A stretch of 64,000 nucleotides of DNA, taken from Aurantiacibacter poecillastricola (GTDB lineage: Bacteria; Pseudomonadota; Alphaproteobacteria; Sphingomonadales; Sphingomonadaceae). A program made the translations under genes and the position numbers. Positions 9,017 through 20,042 of this stretch are shown in pieces; the stretch's first letter is position 1; each line of letters starts with the position of its first letter. The stretch is taken from NCBI RefSeq assembly GCF_030730945.1, contig NZ_JAVAMS010000004.1, positions 62,001 through 126,000 of the forward strand, in the 5' to 3' direction. The notes below the pieces were generated by a model. The model searched no databases, was not told the origin of the DNA, and saw only the letters and a program-made list of their open reading frames with translations.

Positions 9017-10669
9017 ATGAAATTCGGACGGGTTCTCGCGGGCGCCGCCGGCATCGCCTACGCCGCGAACTGGGGTCGCAACCGGCTGAAACTCAGTCGC
9101 GCCAAGCACAGGGGGCTGATCGGGCATGTGCGCATGGCGAAGCGGGTGGCAGGCCTGCTGCCCTTCTACGAATTCGACCGCGAGGCTTTCTTCCGTGCCG
9201 ATGGTGCACCCGATGACGTGGCGGCAAGGCGTGAGGCGGGGTTCACGCAGCTGTCCTCCATTTACCAGGCGCGCTTCGCGAAGTCCGCCGCGGCGAGCGC
9301 GGAGATGAAGGACTCGATCCCCGACATCGCTTTCACCAGCACCTACCGTGTGCCATTCCAGTTCAGCCGCGTGGTGCGCGAGAACCTGCCCTCGGGCTCA
9401 TTCTACGAGGCGAGCGAGGGGGTGATGCTGACCGATCTCGACGGCAACGAATTCTACGATCTCACCGGATCCTATGGCGTGAACCTGTTGGGCGTCGACG
9501 CCTACAGGGGCATGATCGAGCGTGGGGCGAAGACAGTTTCCGATCTCGGCCCGGTGCTGGGGGGATTGCATCCCGTCGTGTCGGACAACGTGAAGCGGTT
9601 GAAGGCAATCAGCGGGCTCGACGCGGTCAGCTTCCACATGTCCGGCACCGAGGCGGTGATGCAGGCGGTCCGCCTTGCGCGCTATCACACTGGCAAGGAC
9701 AGGCTGGTGCGCTTTGCGGGCGCCTATCACGGGTGGTGGGGCGACGTGCAGCCGGGTATCGGCAATCCCGTCCCTGCAGACCGCACCTACACGCTCGCCG
9801 ATATGAGCGAGGCGACGCTGGAAGTGCTGCGGACCCGCAAGAATATCGCGTGCGTGCTGGTGAACCCGTTGCAGGCCATGCATCCCAATTCCAATGCGCC
9901 GGGCGACAGCGCACTGGTCGATTCCAGCAGGCGCGCGCATGTCGACCGCGCGGCCTATTCCGGGTGGCTGGCGAAGCTGCGGGAAGTCTGCACCGAGGCG
10001 GGAATCGTGCTGATCGTGGACGAGGTGTTCACCGGCTTCCGTCTCGCTGCGCGAGGGGCGTGCGAGTATTTTGGCATAGAACCTGACATGGTGACCTACG
10101 GCAAGACGCTGGGCGGCGGCCTGCCTGTGGGCGTGCTTTGCGGCCGGGCAGACCTGATGAAGCGCTACAAGGACGACAAGCCCGCCGACATCTGCTTCGC
10201 GCGCGGGACGTTCAATTCGCACCCTTACGTGATGGGCGCGATGGACCAGTTCCTGCAATGGCACGCCGGCGACGAGGCGCGAAAGGCGTATGAAGGGCTG
10301 GACGAGTGCTGGAACAGGCGCGCTGAGGCGTTGAACGAACGGCTGGAAGCGGAGGACCTGTCCCCTCGGGTGGCGAACCTCTCCGCCGTCTGGACCTGCT
10401 ATTACACCCGGCCCAGTCGCTACAACTGGATGCTCCAATATTACCTGCGCGCCGAGGGGCTTGCGCTTGGCTGGACGGGCACGGGTCGCTTCATCTTCTC
10501 GCTAGCCTTCGGTGATCAGGAATTTGCCGAAGTCGCCGACCGTTTCGTTGAAGCGGCGCGCAAGTTCGAGAACGATGGCTGGGCATGGGGCCCGGAAGGC
10601 GCGAGCGACAAGGACCTGAAGCGGCAGATCCTGAAGGAGAGCCTGCGCACAAAATTCGGGCGCGGGTGA
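9017..10669 (+). CDS. Class III PLP-dependent aminotransferase (glutamate-1-semialdehyde aminomutase-like)
   Basis: 550 residues. Fold-type I class III signatures are clear: SFHMSGTEAVMQAVRLAR for cofactor phosphate contacts, FAGAYHGWW, LIVDEVFTGFR, and VTYGKTLGGGLPVG, whose Lys should bind PLP. Class III enzymes such as HemL are about 430 residues, so this one carries an extra N-terminal region of roughly 100 residues beginning with a weakly hydrophobic, basic segment (VLAGAAGIAYAANWGRNRLK) that could touch the membrane. The ATG follows an AAAAGGGA ribosome site. It is divergent from psd, so a role near amino-lipid metabolism is possible, but the substrate is not evident from the sequence. 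Confidence 0.85.
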   Translation: MKFGRVLAGAAGIAYAANWGRNRLKLSRAKHRGLIGHVRMAKRVAGLLPFYEFDREAFFRADGAPDDVAARREAGFTQLSSIYQARFAKSAAASAEMKDSIPDIAFTSTYRVPFQFSRVVRENLPSGSFYEASEGVMLTDLDGNEFYDLTGSYGVNLLGVDAYRGMIERGAKTVSDLGPVLGGLHPVVSDNVKRLKAISGLDAVSFHMSGTEAVMQAVRLARYHTGKDRLVRFAGAYHGWWGDVQPGIGNPVPADRTYTLADMSEATLEVLRTRKNIACVLVNPLQAMHPNSNAPGDSALVDSSRRAHVDRAAYSGWLAKLREVCTEAGIVLIVDEVFTGFRLAARGACEYFGIEPDMVTYGKTLGGGLPVGVLCGRADLMKRYKDDKPADICFARGTFNSHPYVMGAMDQFLQWHAGDEARKAYEGLDECWNRRAEALNERLEAEDLSPRVANLSAVWTCYYTRPSRYNWMLQYYLRAEGLALGWTGTGRFIFSLAFGDQEFAEVADRFVEAARKFENDGWAWGPEGASDKDLKRQILKESLRTKFGRG

Positions 10670-10737
10670 GTGTTCCTGCGACGATCCCGGCCTGATGCCA
10701 TATTGCGCGGCGGCCCTGGCGATCCAATCTTTCTGCC

Positions 10738-11553
10738 ATGACGCTTGCGCCCATCATCGTGCTTGCCCTGATGGTTGTCGGCGGGCTGGTTTTTCGCAAC
10801 ATCTCGCGGCGTCGCAGACGGGAGCGCTTGCTGGCGACACCGCTCACCGATGAGCAGCGCCAAATGCTGGAGCGACTGGTGCCTGCCTTACGCCACCTGC
10901 CGCCGTCGCTGCGACCGAAGCTCGAAGGCAAGATCAACCTGTTCCTCGACCAGGTTACCTTCCATGCCTATCAGGGGCTGGAGCTTCGCGATGAAATGCG
11001 GCTCTCGGTTGCCGCTCAGGCCTGCCTCCTGATCGTCAACAGCCCGGTCTGGTACGAAACGGTGAGAACCGTGCTGCTGTACCCGTCGACCATTCGCACG
11101 AGCCGTAACAGGGATGATGGCTTCGTGGTTCACGAAGGGGAGACGCATCTGGCCGGGGAAAGCTGGACCCGCGGGCCCGTCGTGCTCTCGTGGGATCATG
11201 CGCTCAAGGGCGGCCTCGATGCGGACGATGGCCACAACGTCGTGATGCACGAATTCGCGCATCAGCTCGATAGCCTGACCGGTCACACCAACGGTATTCC
11301 CATCCTGCGCAAGGACCAGTCCTACGCGGGTTGGGAAAAGGCGATGCTGGATGCATACAATGATCACGTGAAGCGGGTGGAGAACGGACATCGTCCGGTC
11401 ATCGACCCCTACGGTGCGATCAACCATCAGGAATTCTTTGCCGTTGCGACCGTGACCTTTTTCGAGAAGCCCCGTGAACTGAAGCGCGACGAGCCGGCGC
11501 TTTATGCGCAGCTGGCAAAGCTGTTCGCGCTCGATCCCGCGGAATGTGCGTGA
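10738..11553 (+). CDS. mtfA: Zinc peptidase of the MtfA (M90) family
   Basis: 271 residues. The N-terminus has one membrane-like helix (IIVLALMVVGGLVFRNI), and near residue 171 the metal site HEFAHQLD follows DDGHNVVMHEF. A second conserved block, INHQEFFAVATVTFFEKP, provides the third ligand region. This matches the MtfA family: in E. coli MtfA is an aminopeptidase that binds the glucose-PTS repressor Mlc. Here no PTS genes are nearby, so only the peptidase assignment is safe. It converges on the next gene across a strong terminator at 11630-11657. Confidence 0.88.
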   Translation: MTLAPIIVLALMVVGGLVFRNISRRRRRERLLATPLTDEQRQMLERLVPALRHLPPSLRPKLEGKINLFLDQVTFHAYQGLELRDEMRLSVAAQACLLIVNSPVWYETVRTVLLYPSTIRTSRNRDDGFVVHEGETHLAGESWTRGPVVLSWDHALKGGLDADDGHNVVMHEFAHQLDSLTGHTNGIPILRKDQSYAGWEKAMLDAYNDHVKRVENGHRPVIDPYGAINHQEFFAVATVTFFEKPRELKRDEPALYAQLAKLFALDPAECA

Positions 11554-11629
11554 AGCGCGATCACCGCGTCTCCACGCGCGGCAGGAGACGAAGCACCTGA
11601 CCTGACCGGTTCCCTGTCGGTTCATATGA

Positions 11630-11657
11630 AAAAGGCCGGAAACGCTTCCGGCCTTTT
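11630..11657. terminator. Bidirectional rho-independent terminator
   Basis: A perfect 12-bp stem (AAAAGGCCGGAA / TTCCGGCCTTTT) with a four-base loop ACGC, flanked by A and T runs on each side. It lies between the convergent mtfA-like gene and the membrane protein gene at 11679 and should stop transcription from both. Confidence 0.9.
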
Positions 11658-11678
11658 CATACACAGTTCGGCAGATTG

Positions 11679-12281
11679 TCAGCCGCGCGAGGGCCGCCAG
11701 GCGAGCGCGTTTTTCGCCAGTTCCACCGGAGCATGGGCGTAGAGCTTCATGTCGTGGAACGGATCGGTGATGATCTTGGTCGCCCACACCAGCCCTGTCT
11801 GCACGTCGCGGATGAAGAACAACTGCACGGTGCGGAACACCAAAGCGCCCACACCCACGATCAGCCACACGATGCCCAGGTTCTCGAGAAAGCCGAACGC
11901 GGTAGTATGCGGCTGTGCAAACAGGCCGAAGAAGCTCGGGTCCAGCAGCAGCGGGATCGGGGATGCGGCCCAGACGCCCATCATCACGTATTTGCGCTTC
12001 AGATTGTAGCCGACCTTCACGGCTTCCTTGTACGCATGCGTCGCATCGTTGACGTGGTCGTAGCCCTTGGGCTCGAAGAAGAAATGGCCCGCCTGACGGC
12101 TGGTCATCGCGAAACCCCATGCCAGCAGGGCGGCGAGACCCGGATAGTTCCATACCAGCGCGTAACACACCACGAAGGTGCAGGCGCTGAAGAAGTGCAG
12201 GGAGCGGTTGATCAGATTGTGATGGTAATAGCGGTGGTCGTCCCACCGTTGTTCCTGCAATTGTTCGCGAAAGCGACCCAT
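11679..12281 (-). CDS. Multi-spanning membrane protein, possibly DUF962/Mpo1-like
   Basis: 200 residues with about four hydrophobic segments (around residues 30-60, 100-118 and 125-150). The N-terminal motif HRYYHHNLINRSLHFFSA recalls the His/Asn-rich opening of DUF962 (Mpo1-like) proteins, which are iron-dependent fatty-acid alpha-dioxygenases in yeast; the match is by eye and partial, so I treat it as weak. It is transcribed in the same direction as pmtA just upstream, with 57 bases between them, which would fit a lipid-related membrane role. Exact function unknown. Confidence 0.7.
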   Translation of the reverse strand: MGRFREQLQEQRWDDHRYYHHNLINRSLHFFSACTFVVCYALVWNYPGLAALLAWGFAMTSRQAGHFFFEPKGYDHVNDATHAYKEAVKVGYNLKRKYVMMGVWAASPIPLLLDPSFFGLFAQPHTTAFGFLENLGIVWLIVGVGALVFRTVQLFFIRDVQTGLVWATKIITDPFHDMKLYAHAPVELAKNALAWRPSRG

Positions 12282-12338
12282 GTCATGCTCCGTCGATGAG
12301 GGCGGTCAACATTCCCGGCACCCAAGCCGAGATTTGTT

Positions 12339-13007
12339 TCAGTTTGCGGACTTTCGATAGCGCAGGATCGAAAAATGTCCGAGCGGTGGCAGCGGGCGGT
12401 TCTCGAGGAGTTCGACCTGGCCGTTGGCCCGCGCCCAGTTCGCATAGCGCTCATAGGGGAATTCCGTCCGGAAGCCCAGCCGCCGGGTAATCGGCATCAG
12501 CGTCTTCTCGATCCGGCCACGCAGGCCCTTGTTCGCGCCGATGCGGGTCGTGATGATGATTTCGCCACCGGGCTTGGTCACGCGCACGAACTCGTCCAGC
12601 GCCGCCTCGGGATCGGGGCAGGAGGTGACGACGTAATTGCCTACCAGCACCTCGAACGCGTTGTCGTCGAATGTCATTGCCTGCGCGTTCATCACCTCCA
12701 CATGCTCGACATTGTGCCAGCCATGCTTCGCCTTGCGGCTGCGCACCTTCTCGATCATCGCAGGCGAGAGGTCGATCGCCACCAGCCGGGTGGATTTCTT
12801 GTAGAGCGGCAGGTTGAGGCCGGTGCCCACGCCCACTTCCAGTACCCGGCCACCGTCAGGCAGCGCGGCCTCGGCAGCATTGATTGCATCGTTGCGGCCT
12901 TCCTTGAAGACGCGGCCGAATACGAGATCGTAGATCGGTGCCCAACGGTCATAAGCCGTGGCGACGCCGTCATTCCTGAGATCGGTATTATCTGCTTGCG
13001 TGGCCAT
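12339..13007 (-). CDS. pmtA: SAM-dependent phospholipid N-methyltransferase
   Basis: 222 residues from the ATG at 13007; longer in-frame starts would run deep into the clpB promoter region. The Rossmann SAM site is VLEVGVGTGLNLP, preceded by YDRWAPIYDLVFG, and followed by LVAIDLSPAMIEK. These are typical of the Rhodobacter/Sphingomonas-type PmtA that methylates phosphatidylethanolamine to phosphatidylcholine. With psd 3.4 kb away this gives PE and PC synthesis. It is divergent from clpB, sharing about 240 bases of intergenic DNA. A generic class I methyltransferase of other specificity cannot be ruled out. Confidence 0.88.
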   Translation of the reverse strand: MATQADNTDLRNDGVATAYDRWAPIYDLVFGRVFKEGRNDAINAAEAALPDGGRVLEVGVGTGLNLPLYKKSTRLVAIDLSPAMIEKVRSRKAKHGWHNVEHVEVMNAQAMTFDDNAFEVLVGNYVVTSCPDPEAALDEFVRVTKPGGEIIITTRIGANKGLRGRIEKTLMPITRRLGFRTEFPYERYANWARANGQVELLENRPLPPLGHFSILRYRKSAN

Positions 13008-13190
13008 TGCGCTTGATTGCCATGCTCCTGGGGGATTGCTTTCGTGCGATGGGATAAGTCCAGAATGTGTTCGCACCTTGGCGAACGCGACTCTTGTCTT
13101 GCTTTGCGACTTTACGCAACCTTGGCGTTGGACCTTTCGCGTTGTCGGCAAGGATTTAGACTGAGGAACGATTATTGCCGACCGGCGGGC

Positions 13191-13218
13191 CTTGTGTTGC
13201 GATAATGCAACACTATGT
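13191..13218 (+). promoter_or_regulatory. Possible clpB heat-shock promoter overlapping an inverted repeat
   Basis: CTTGTG at 13191-13196 and CTATGT at 13213-13218, separated by 16 bases, resemble the alphaproteobacterial sigma-32 pattern (CTTG and CTATNT-type boxes). Exactly between them lies the inverted repeat GTGTTGC-N6-GCAACAC (13194-13213). clpB starts 30 bases downstream. The promoter assignment is an inference from position and partial match. Confidence 0.4.
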
Positions 13219-13247
13219 GACATGGGAAGCTATTGAGGGGTGTCCAC

Positions 13248-15827
<2,580 letters not shown>

Positions 15828-15849
15828 GCACCCGGCAGCCCGGCAAACA

Positions 15850-15879
15850 AAAAAGGCGGGGATCGCTCCCCGCCTTTTT
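15850..15879. terminator. Bidirectional rho-independent terminator
   Basis: A 13-bp perfect stem (AAAAAGGCGGGGA / TCCCCGCCTTTTT) with the four-base loop TCGC. It separates clpB from the convergent TonB-dependent receptor and can serve both. Confidence 0.92.
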
Positions 15880-15903
15880 CTTTGTGCGTTCGTGTTCGAC
15901 CTA

Positions 15904-18900
15904 TCAGTTGAACAGGCCGTCCAGCGTCATGCGCAGGCCGGTGTAATAGTAACGACCGCGCCAGCCGGTGGGCGTGTTGATCGAGCCGAGGGCCGGACCT
16001 TCATCGGTGAAGTTGTTGACGCCGACGAAGACGCTCATGCGCTCGTCAGCCAGCTTCACCTCGCCGCGGATGTCGTGGATGAACACCTCGTCGATGTAGA
16101 GGTATTCGGGCGCCGCACGGTCGGGGTTCGCAGCCAGCACGTCGTTGGCGTAACGCTGCTGCTCACCGATGTACTGCACACCGTAGTTCAGGCTGAAATT
16201 GCGGTGCGTCAGCGTGACGTCGGCATTGCCGTTCCACTCGGGCGCGCCGATTTCGTTCTTGTCGTCGTCGATCTCACCGCCGTCCGCAGGCACGAACAGC
16301 AGCTTATCGAGATAGCCTACCGTTCCCCGGAAGGAGATGTCGGTATCGGCTCCGAGATCGGTGCGGTAGCGCACGGTCATGTCGGCACCGGCGGTCTCGA
16401 AGAAGGCGACGTTGACCGGACTCAGGCGGAATCCTTCGACGAAGCCGGTACCCTGCGCACGGTCCACGAGCGGGCAGAACTGGTTGTCGAGCGTGGGTGC
16501 ATCGACGCAGAACTCGGCCAGCTCGGTGAGCGTGGTGGTGTTGATCGCCTGCGACAGGTCAATATCGTACCAGTCGAAGCTGATCGCGAAATTGTCGAGG
16601 AAGCGCGGCTCCAGCACGACACCGGCAGTCCAGGTCGTCGCTTCTTCGGGGTTCAGGTTCTGGTTACCCGAGAAGAAGCCCTCGATGCTGGCGCTCGAAG
16701 CGATGTCGGAGCTGTAGTCATAGGTGTCGAAATCGGCACCCAGGCCTTCGATCAGCGTACGGCAGTTGGCTTCGCGCGAGGACGTGCCGTTGCCCACGTT
16801 GATGGGATCGCAGGGATCGTCGATGAACGAGAACGTGCCGGTCGCGGGCGCGAACAGCTCGGTGATGTTCGGCGCACGAGTGGCCTTCGAGTAGGACCCG
16901 CGGAAACGGATGTCATCGACCGGTGCCCAGATGCCCGAGAACGACCAGCTGTCGGTGTAGCCCGCCAGCGAGTAGTCCGACAGACGCACGGCGGCAGTCA
17001 GTTCGAGCAGCTCGAAGAAGGGCATGTCGGCCAGCAGCGGCACCGAAAGTTCGGCGAAGCCTTCGATCACGTCGAATTCGCCGGTTTCGTCGGCCAGCAG
17101 CGCGAGGTCTGCAAGGACGCCGGAATCCGGATCGAAATCGGTGACCTGCTTCGACAGCGGATCGACGATCGAGGTGCTGGTTTCCTTGCGGTACTCACCG
17201 CCGAGCACGAAGGCAACGGGGCCACCCGGCAGTTCGAACACGCGGCCGAAGTCGCCGGATACGAAGCCGGTCACGACGTCCTGCGTGAGCGTGTAGGTGT
17301 TGGTGAGATCCTGGAACACGAAGTCCAGCGCGGCCTGCGAGGCCACGTTCTCGCCGAACACGTTGAGCGGAACACACTCGTCCGGGCTGAAGGTCTGCGG
17401 TGCTTCGCCATAGTTGAAGTTGAAGCTGTCGACGATGCCGCTGCCGTCGACCGAAACGCGGCAGACCACGTTGCCGTTCGGCGTACCGGTGAGGAATTCA
17501 CCTTCATCCACAGCGTCGAGCGAAGCGAAGTAGCGGTCTTCCACGCGCTGGTCGTCGGACACGTAGGTCGTGTCGTTCTTGCCGTAGACGTAGCTGACTT
17601 CGAAACGCAGGTTGTCGGTGATGTCGCCATCGAAGCCCACCACCCCGCGATAGACATCGCGGCTGAAGGTTTCGTCACGCGTTCCGAGGTCGAAGTTGTC
17701 GCGGTTCAGCAGCAGGCCACCGAAGTAGCCGCCGTTGGCGGCGATGTCCTGCCGCACATTGTCGGGAATGAACGGGTTCTCGCCGCCGACATAGGTGTAG
17801 AAGTCGAAGGACGGCTGGGCGATCGTGAAGTTCTCCGAATTCACATACTTGCCCTCTGCGAAGAAGCGAATGCTCGGAGTAAGTTCGTATTCGGCGAACA
17901 GGTTGACGATGTGGTGCTGCGTCTCTGCCTGCAGGTCGCCCTGGTAATCCGCGATCGGCGTATCGTCCGTGTTCGGGCCACCGGCGGAAAGGAAGCCGGA
18001 ATTCGGCAGGAACTCGGCACCGTTATAAAGGGCACCGTCGCCGCGATAGACCGGGACCAGGCTGTCATCGAGGATGAGCGCACCGGCAGGCGAGCTCTCC
18101 GCGTAGCCGATATAGGGCAGGGGGATGTAGTCGGGGATGTTGGGATCGTCGCCGGTCGGGCTTGCCACGTCGTCCGGGTTGCGCACGAAGCGGATCGCGT
18201 CGAACTGGCCGGCCGGACGGTCGCCATAGCCAACGCGGCCCTGGAACCGATATTCGTAGGAGCCGGTGATGTTGCCACGGCCATCGTTGAAGTTGGTGCC
18301 GACCGTCAGCGCGCCGAACGCGCTTTCCGCATCGTTATATTCGGAAATGCCGACCTGCGAGCGGAAATCCACGCCCTCGAAGTCGCGCTGCATGATGAAG
18401 TTGACCACGCCGGACACGCCGTCCGCACCGTAGACCGAGGACACGCCGCCGGTCAGGATGTCGATGCGCTCCACCAGGGCGGTGGGGATGGTGTTGATGT
18501 CTACGGCCGCTTCACCGGCCACACCGGCGATGTGGCGGCGACCATTGACCAGCACCAGCGTGCGTGCAGCACCAAGGTTGCGCAGGTCGAGCAGGTTGAC
18601 GCCAGCAGCGCCGGTACGCGCCTGCGAACCCGCGGCGGAGAAGTTGTCTTCGGAATTGAAGAGGGCCGGGGTTTCGGTCAGCAGCTCTGTAAGGTTGATC
18701 TCACCCGAGCGCTCGATCGTCTGGGCATCCAGCGTAACCACCGGATTGGCACCGGCGACCTCGGGATTGCGGTTGAGGCGCGTGCCGGTCACGATGATGC
18801 TGGAGCTCTCGCCAGCCGTGGCGGGAACATCGGAATTTTCCTGCGCCACCGCGGGAGCGGCAGCCAGTACGGTGGCGAGCGCGACAGGTGCAGCTGCGCC

Positions 18901-18924
18901 CTTCAGAGTGGAACGAAGTTTCAC
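15904..18924 (-). CDS. TonB-dependent outer-membrane receptor
   Basis: 1006 residues from the GTG at 18924, chosen because GGGGA lies 9 bases upstream and a signal peptide (ending APAVAQ) begins there. After it comes a TonB-box-like SIIVTGTRLNR, then a plug domain with ARTLVLVNGRR and IERIDILTGGVSSVYGADGVSGVVNF, then a long barrel ending in an aromatic residue (GLFN). It imports a large or scarce ligand through the outer membrane; the plug and the Asp/Gly-rich loops are of the common sphingomonad type and do not name the ligand. It is divergent from an SDR gene and shares palindrome-rich upstream DNA with it. Confidence 0.93.
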   Translation of the reverse strand: MKLRSTLKGAAAPVALATVLAAAPAVAQENSDVPATAGESSSIIVTGTRLNRNPEVAGANPVVTLDAQTIERSGEINLTELLTETPALFNSEDNFSAAGSQARTGAAGVNLLDLRNLGAARTLVLVNGRRHIAGVAGEAAVDINTIPTALVERIDILTGGVSSVYGADGVSGVVNFIMQRDFEGVDFRSQVGISEYNDAESAFGALTVGTNFNDGRGNITGSYEYRFQGRVGYGDRPAGQFDAIRFVRNPDDVASPTGDDPNIPDYIPLPYIGYAESSPAGALILDDSLVPVYRGDGALYNGAEFLPNSGFLSAGGPNTDDTPIADYQGDLQAETQHHIVNLFAEYELTPSIRFFAEGKYVNSENFTIAQPSFDFYTYVGGENPFIPDNVRQDIAANGGYFGGLLLNRDNFDLGTRDETFSRDVYRGVVGFDGDITDNLRFEVSYVYGKNDTTYVSDDQRVEDRYFASLDAVDEGEFLTGTPNGNVVCRVSVDGSGIVDSFNFNYGEAPQTFSPDECVPLNVFGENVASQAALDFVFQDLTNTYTLTQDVVTGFVSGDFGRVFELPGGPVAFVLGGEYRKETSTSIVDPLSKQVTDFDPDSGVLADLALLADETGEFDVIEGFAELSVPLLADMPFFELLELTAAVRLSDYSLAGYTDSWSFSGIWAPVDDIRFRGSYSKATRAPNITELFAPATGTFSFIDDPCDPINVGNGTSSREANCRTLIEGLGADFDTYDYSSDIASSASIEGFFSGNQNLNPEEATTWTAGVVLEPRFLDNFAISFDWYDIDLSQAINTTTLTELAEFCVDAPTLDNQFCPLVDRAQGTGFVEGFRLSPVNVAFFETAGADMTVRYRTDLGADTDISFRGTVGYLDKLLFVPADGGEIDDDKNEIGAPEWNGNADVTLTHRNFSLNYGVQYIGEQQRYANDVLAANPDRAAPEYLYIDEVFIHDIRGEVKLADERMSVFVGVNNFTDEGPALGSINTPTGWRGRYYYTGLRMTLDGLFN

Positions 18925-19068
18925 GTGATATTTTCCCCACAATACGAGCGGGACCCCGTGCAGGATCAGCTTGCTCGCTAATTGTCATGAACCGGTCGGA
19001 GAAGGCGACCCCGTGCGACCGGCAGGGCAGTCATTGCCGCCAGCCCGCCTGCGCCTTTGGGCATCTGG

Positions 19069-19080
19069 TTGCAATTGCAA
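19069..19080. promoter_or_regulatory. 12-bp perfect palindrome, candidate operator
   Basis: TTGCAATTGCAA is its own reverse complement. It lies in the roughly 310-base intergenic region between the TonB-dependent receptor and the SDR gene, and its centre is 42 bases from the centre of the second palindrome at 19109, a whole number of helical turns. Nothing else is evident in this intergenic stretch besides the ribosome site of the SDR gene. Confidence 0.5.
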
Positions 19081-19108
19081 ACCATCTTGCGCCGCACAAT
19101 TGCTACAA

Positions 19109-19124
19109 TGGTGTTGCAACACCA
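19109..19124. promoter_or_regulatory. 16-bp perfect palindrome, candidate operator
   Basis: TGGTGTTGCAACACCA is a perfect palindrome with a TTGCAA core, the same core as the palindrome at 19069. It lies 110 bases upstream of the SDR start and 185 bases upstream of the receptor start. Confidence 0.55.
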
Positions 19125-19234
19125 CAACAATCTCAGCAAACAGGCCGTTCTCTCACGGCTTGACGCCTTACGTGCGTTGTCTAGGACCAGGCGCATCGCA
19201 TTGCCGTGGGCTGCAATTACACGAAGGAATCGCC

Positions 19235-20020
19235 ATGCAAATCGACACCACAACTGCCGCTGTCGTTACCGGCGGCGCATCCGGCCTTGGCGAGGCGACA
19301 GCCCGCGCATTCGCCGCCAGGGGGGCGAAAGTCGCGCTGTTCGATCTCAATGCCGAGCGGGGTGAAGCGGTGGCGCAGGAGATCGGCGGCGTCTTCTGCG
19401 AGGTCGACGTGTCGGACGAGAAGTCGATCGAAGCGGGCTTCGCCAAGGCGCGCGAGGCGCATGGTCAGGAACGGATCCTCGTCAACTGCGCGGGTATCGG
19501 CACGATCGGCAAGCTCACCCGGCGCGACCGCGAAACCGGCGAGATCAGCCATCTTCCCTTCGCTCTCTTCGAGAAGACCATGAAGGTTAACCTGATGGGC
19601 ACCTTCGGCTGCATGGCCAAGGCGGCGGCGGGCATGATGACGCTCGACCCGCTCGGGGAGCATGGGGAGCGCGGGGTGATGATCAGCACCGCATCCGTCG
19701 CCGCCGAAGACGGCCAGATCGGGCAGGTCGCCTACGCTGCCTCCAAGGCCGGGGTGAAGGGCATGACGCTGCCCGTCGCGCGCGACCTGATGGGCGAGGG
19801 TATCCGCGTCAACACGATCCTGCCGGGCATCTTCCTCACCCCGATGATGGAAGGGCTGCCGGAAAAGGCGCAGCAGTCGCTGGCCGCCTCCGTGCCGTTC
19901 CCCAAGCGCCTCGGTCGGCCCGAAGAGTATGCCGCGCTTGCCTGCTTCATGGTGGAAAGCGAATACATGAACGGCGAATGCGTCCGCCTCGACGGCGCGA
20001 TCCGCATGCCGCCCAAGTAG
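19235..20020 (+). CDS. Short-chain dehydrogenase/reductase, 3-hydroxyacyl-CoA dehydrogenase-like
   Basis: 261 residues from the ATG at 19235, with AAGGA upstream. The NAD-binding motif is VVTGGASGLGEAT at residues 10-22, followed by LVNCAGIG, and the catalytic region is STASVAAEDGQIGQVAYAASKAG (Ser, then YxxxK). The insert RRDRETGEISHLPFALFEKT resembles the human HSD10 type of SDR, which oxidises 3-hydroxyacyl-CoA and steroids. Cytoplasmic NAD-dependent enzyme. It is followed 22 bases later by mtnP. Substrate not defined by sequence alone. Confidence 0.87.
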   Translation: MQIDTTTAAVVTGGASGLGEATARAFAARGAKVALFDLNAERGEAVAQEIGGVFCEVDVSDEKSIEAGFAKAREAHGQERILVNCAGIGTIGKLTRRDRETGEISHLPFALFEKTMKVNLMGTFGCMAKAAAGMMTLDPLGEHGERGVMISTASVAAEDGQIGQVAYAASKAGVKGMTLPVARDLMGEGIRVNTILPGIFLTPMMEGLPEKAQQSLAASVPFPKRLGRPEEYAALACFMVESEYMNGECVRLDGAIRMPPK

Positions 20021-20042
20021 CCGGTCAGGGGAGGGGAGAGCG

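Noticed and set aside
13191-13247. CIRCE/HrcA element before clpB
   Set aside because: The sequence does not contain TTAGCACTC-N9-GAGTGCTAA; the repeat present is different.
15892-18981. A 1029-codon open frame antisense to the TonB receptor
   Set aside because: A shadow of the high-GC receptor gene: no family signature, and the opposite strand encodes a clear TonB-dependent receptor.
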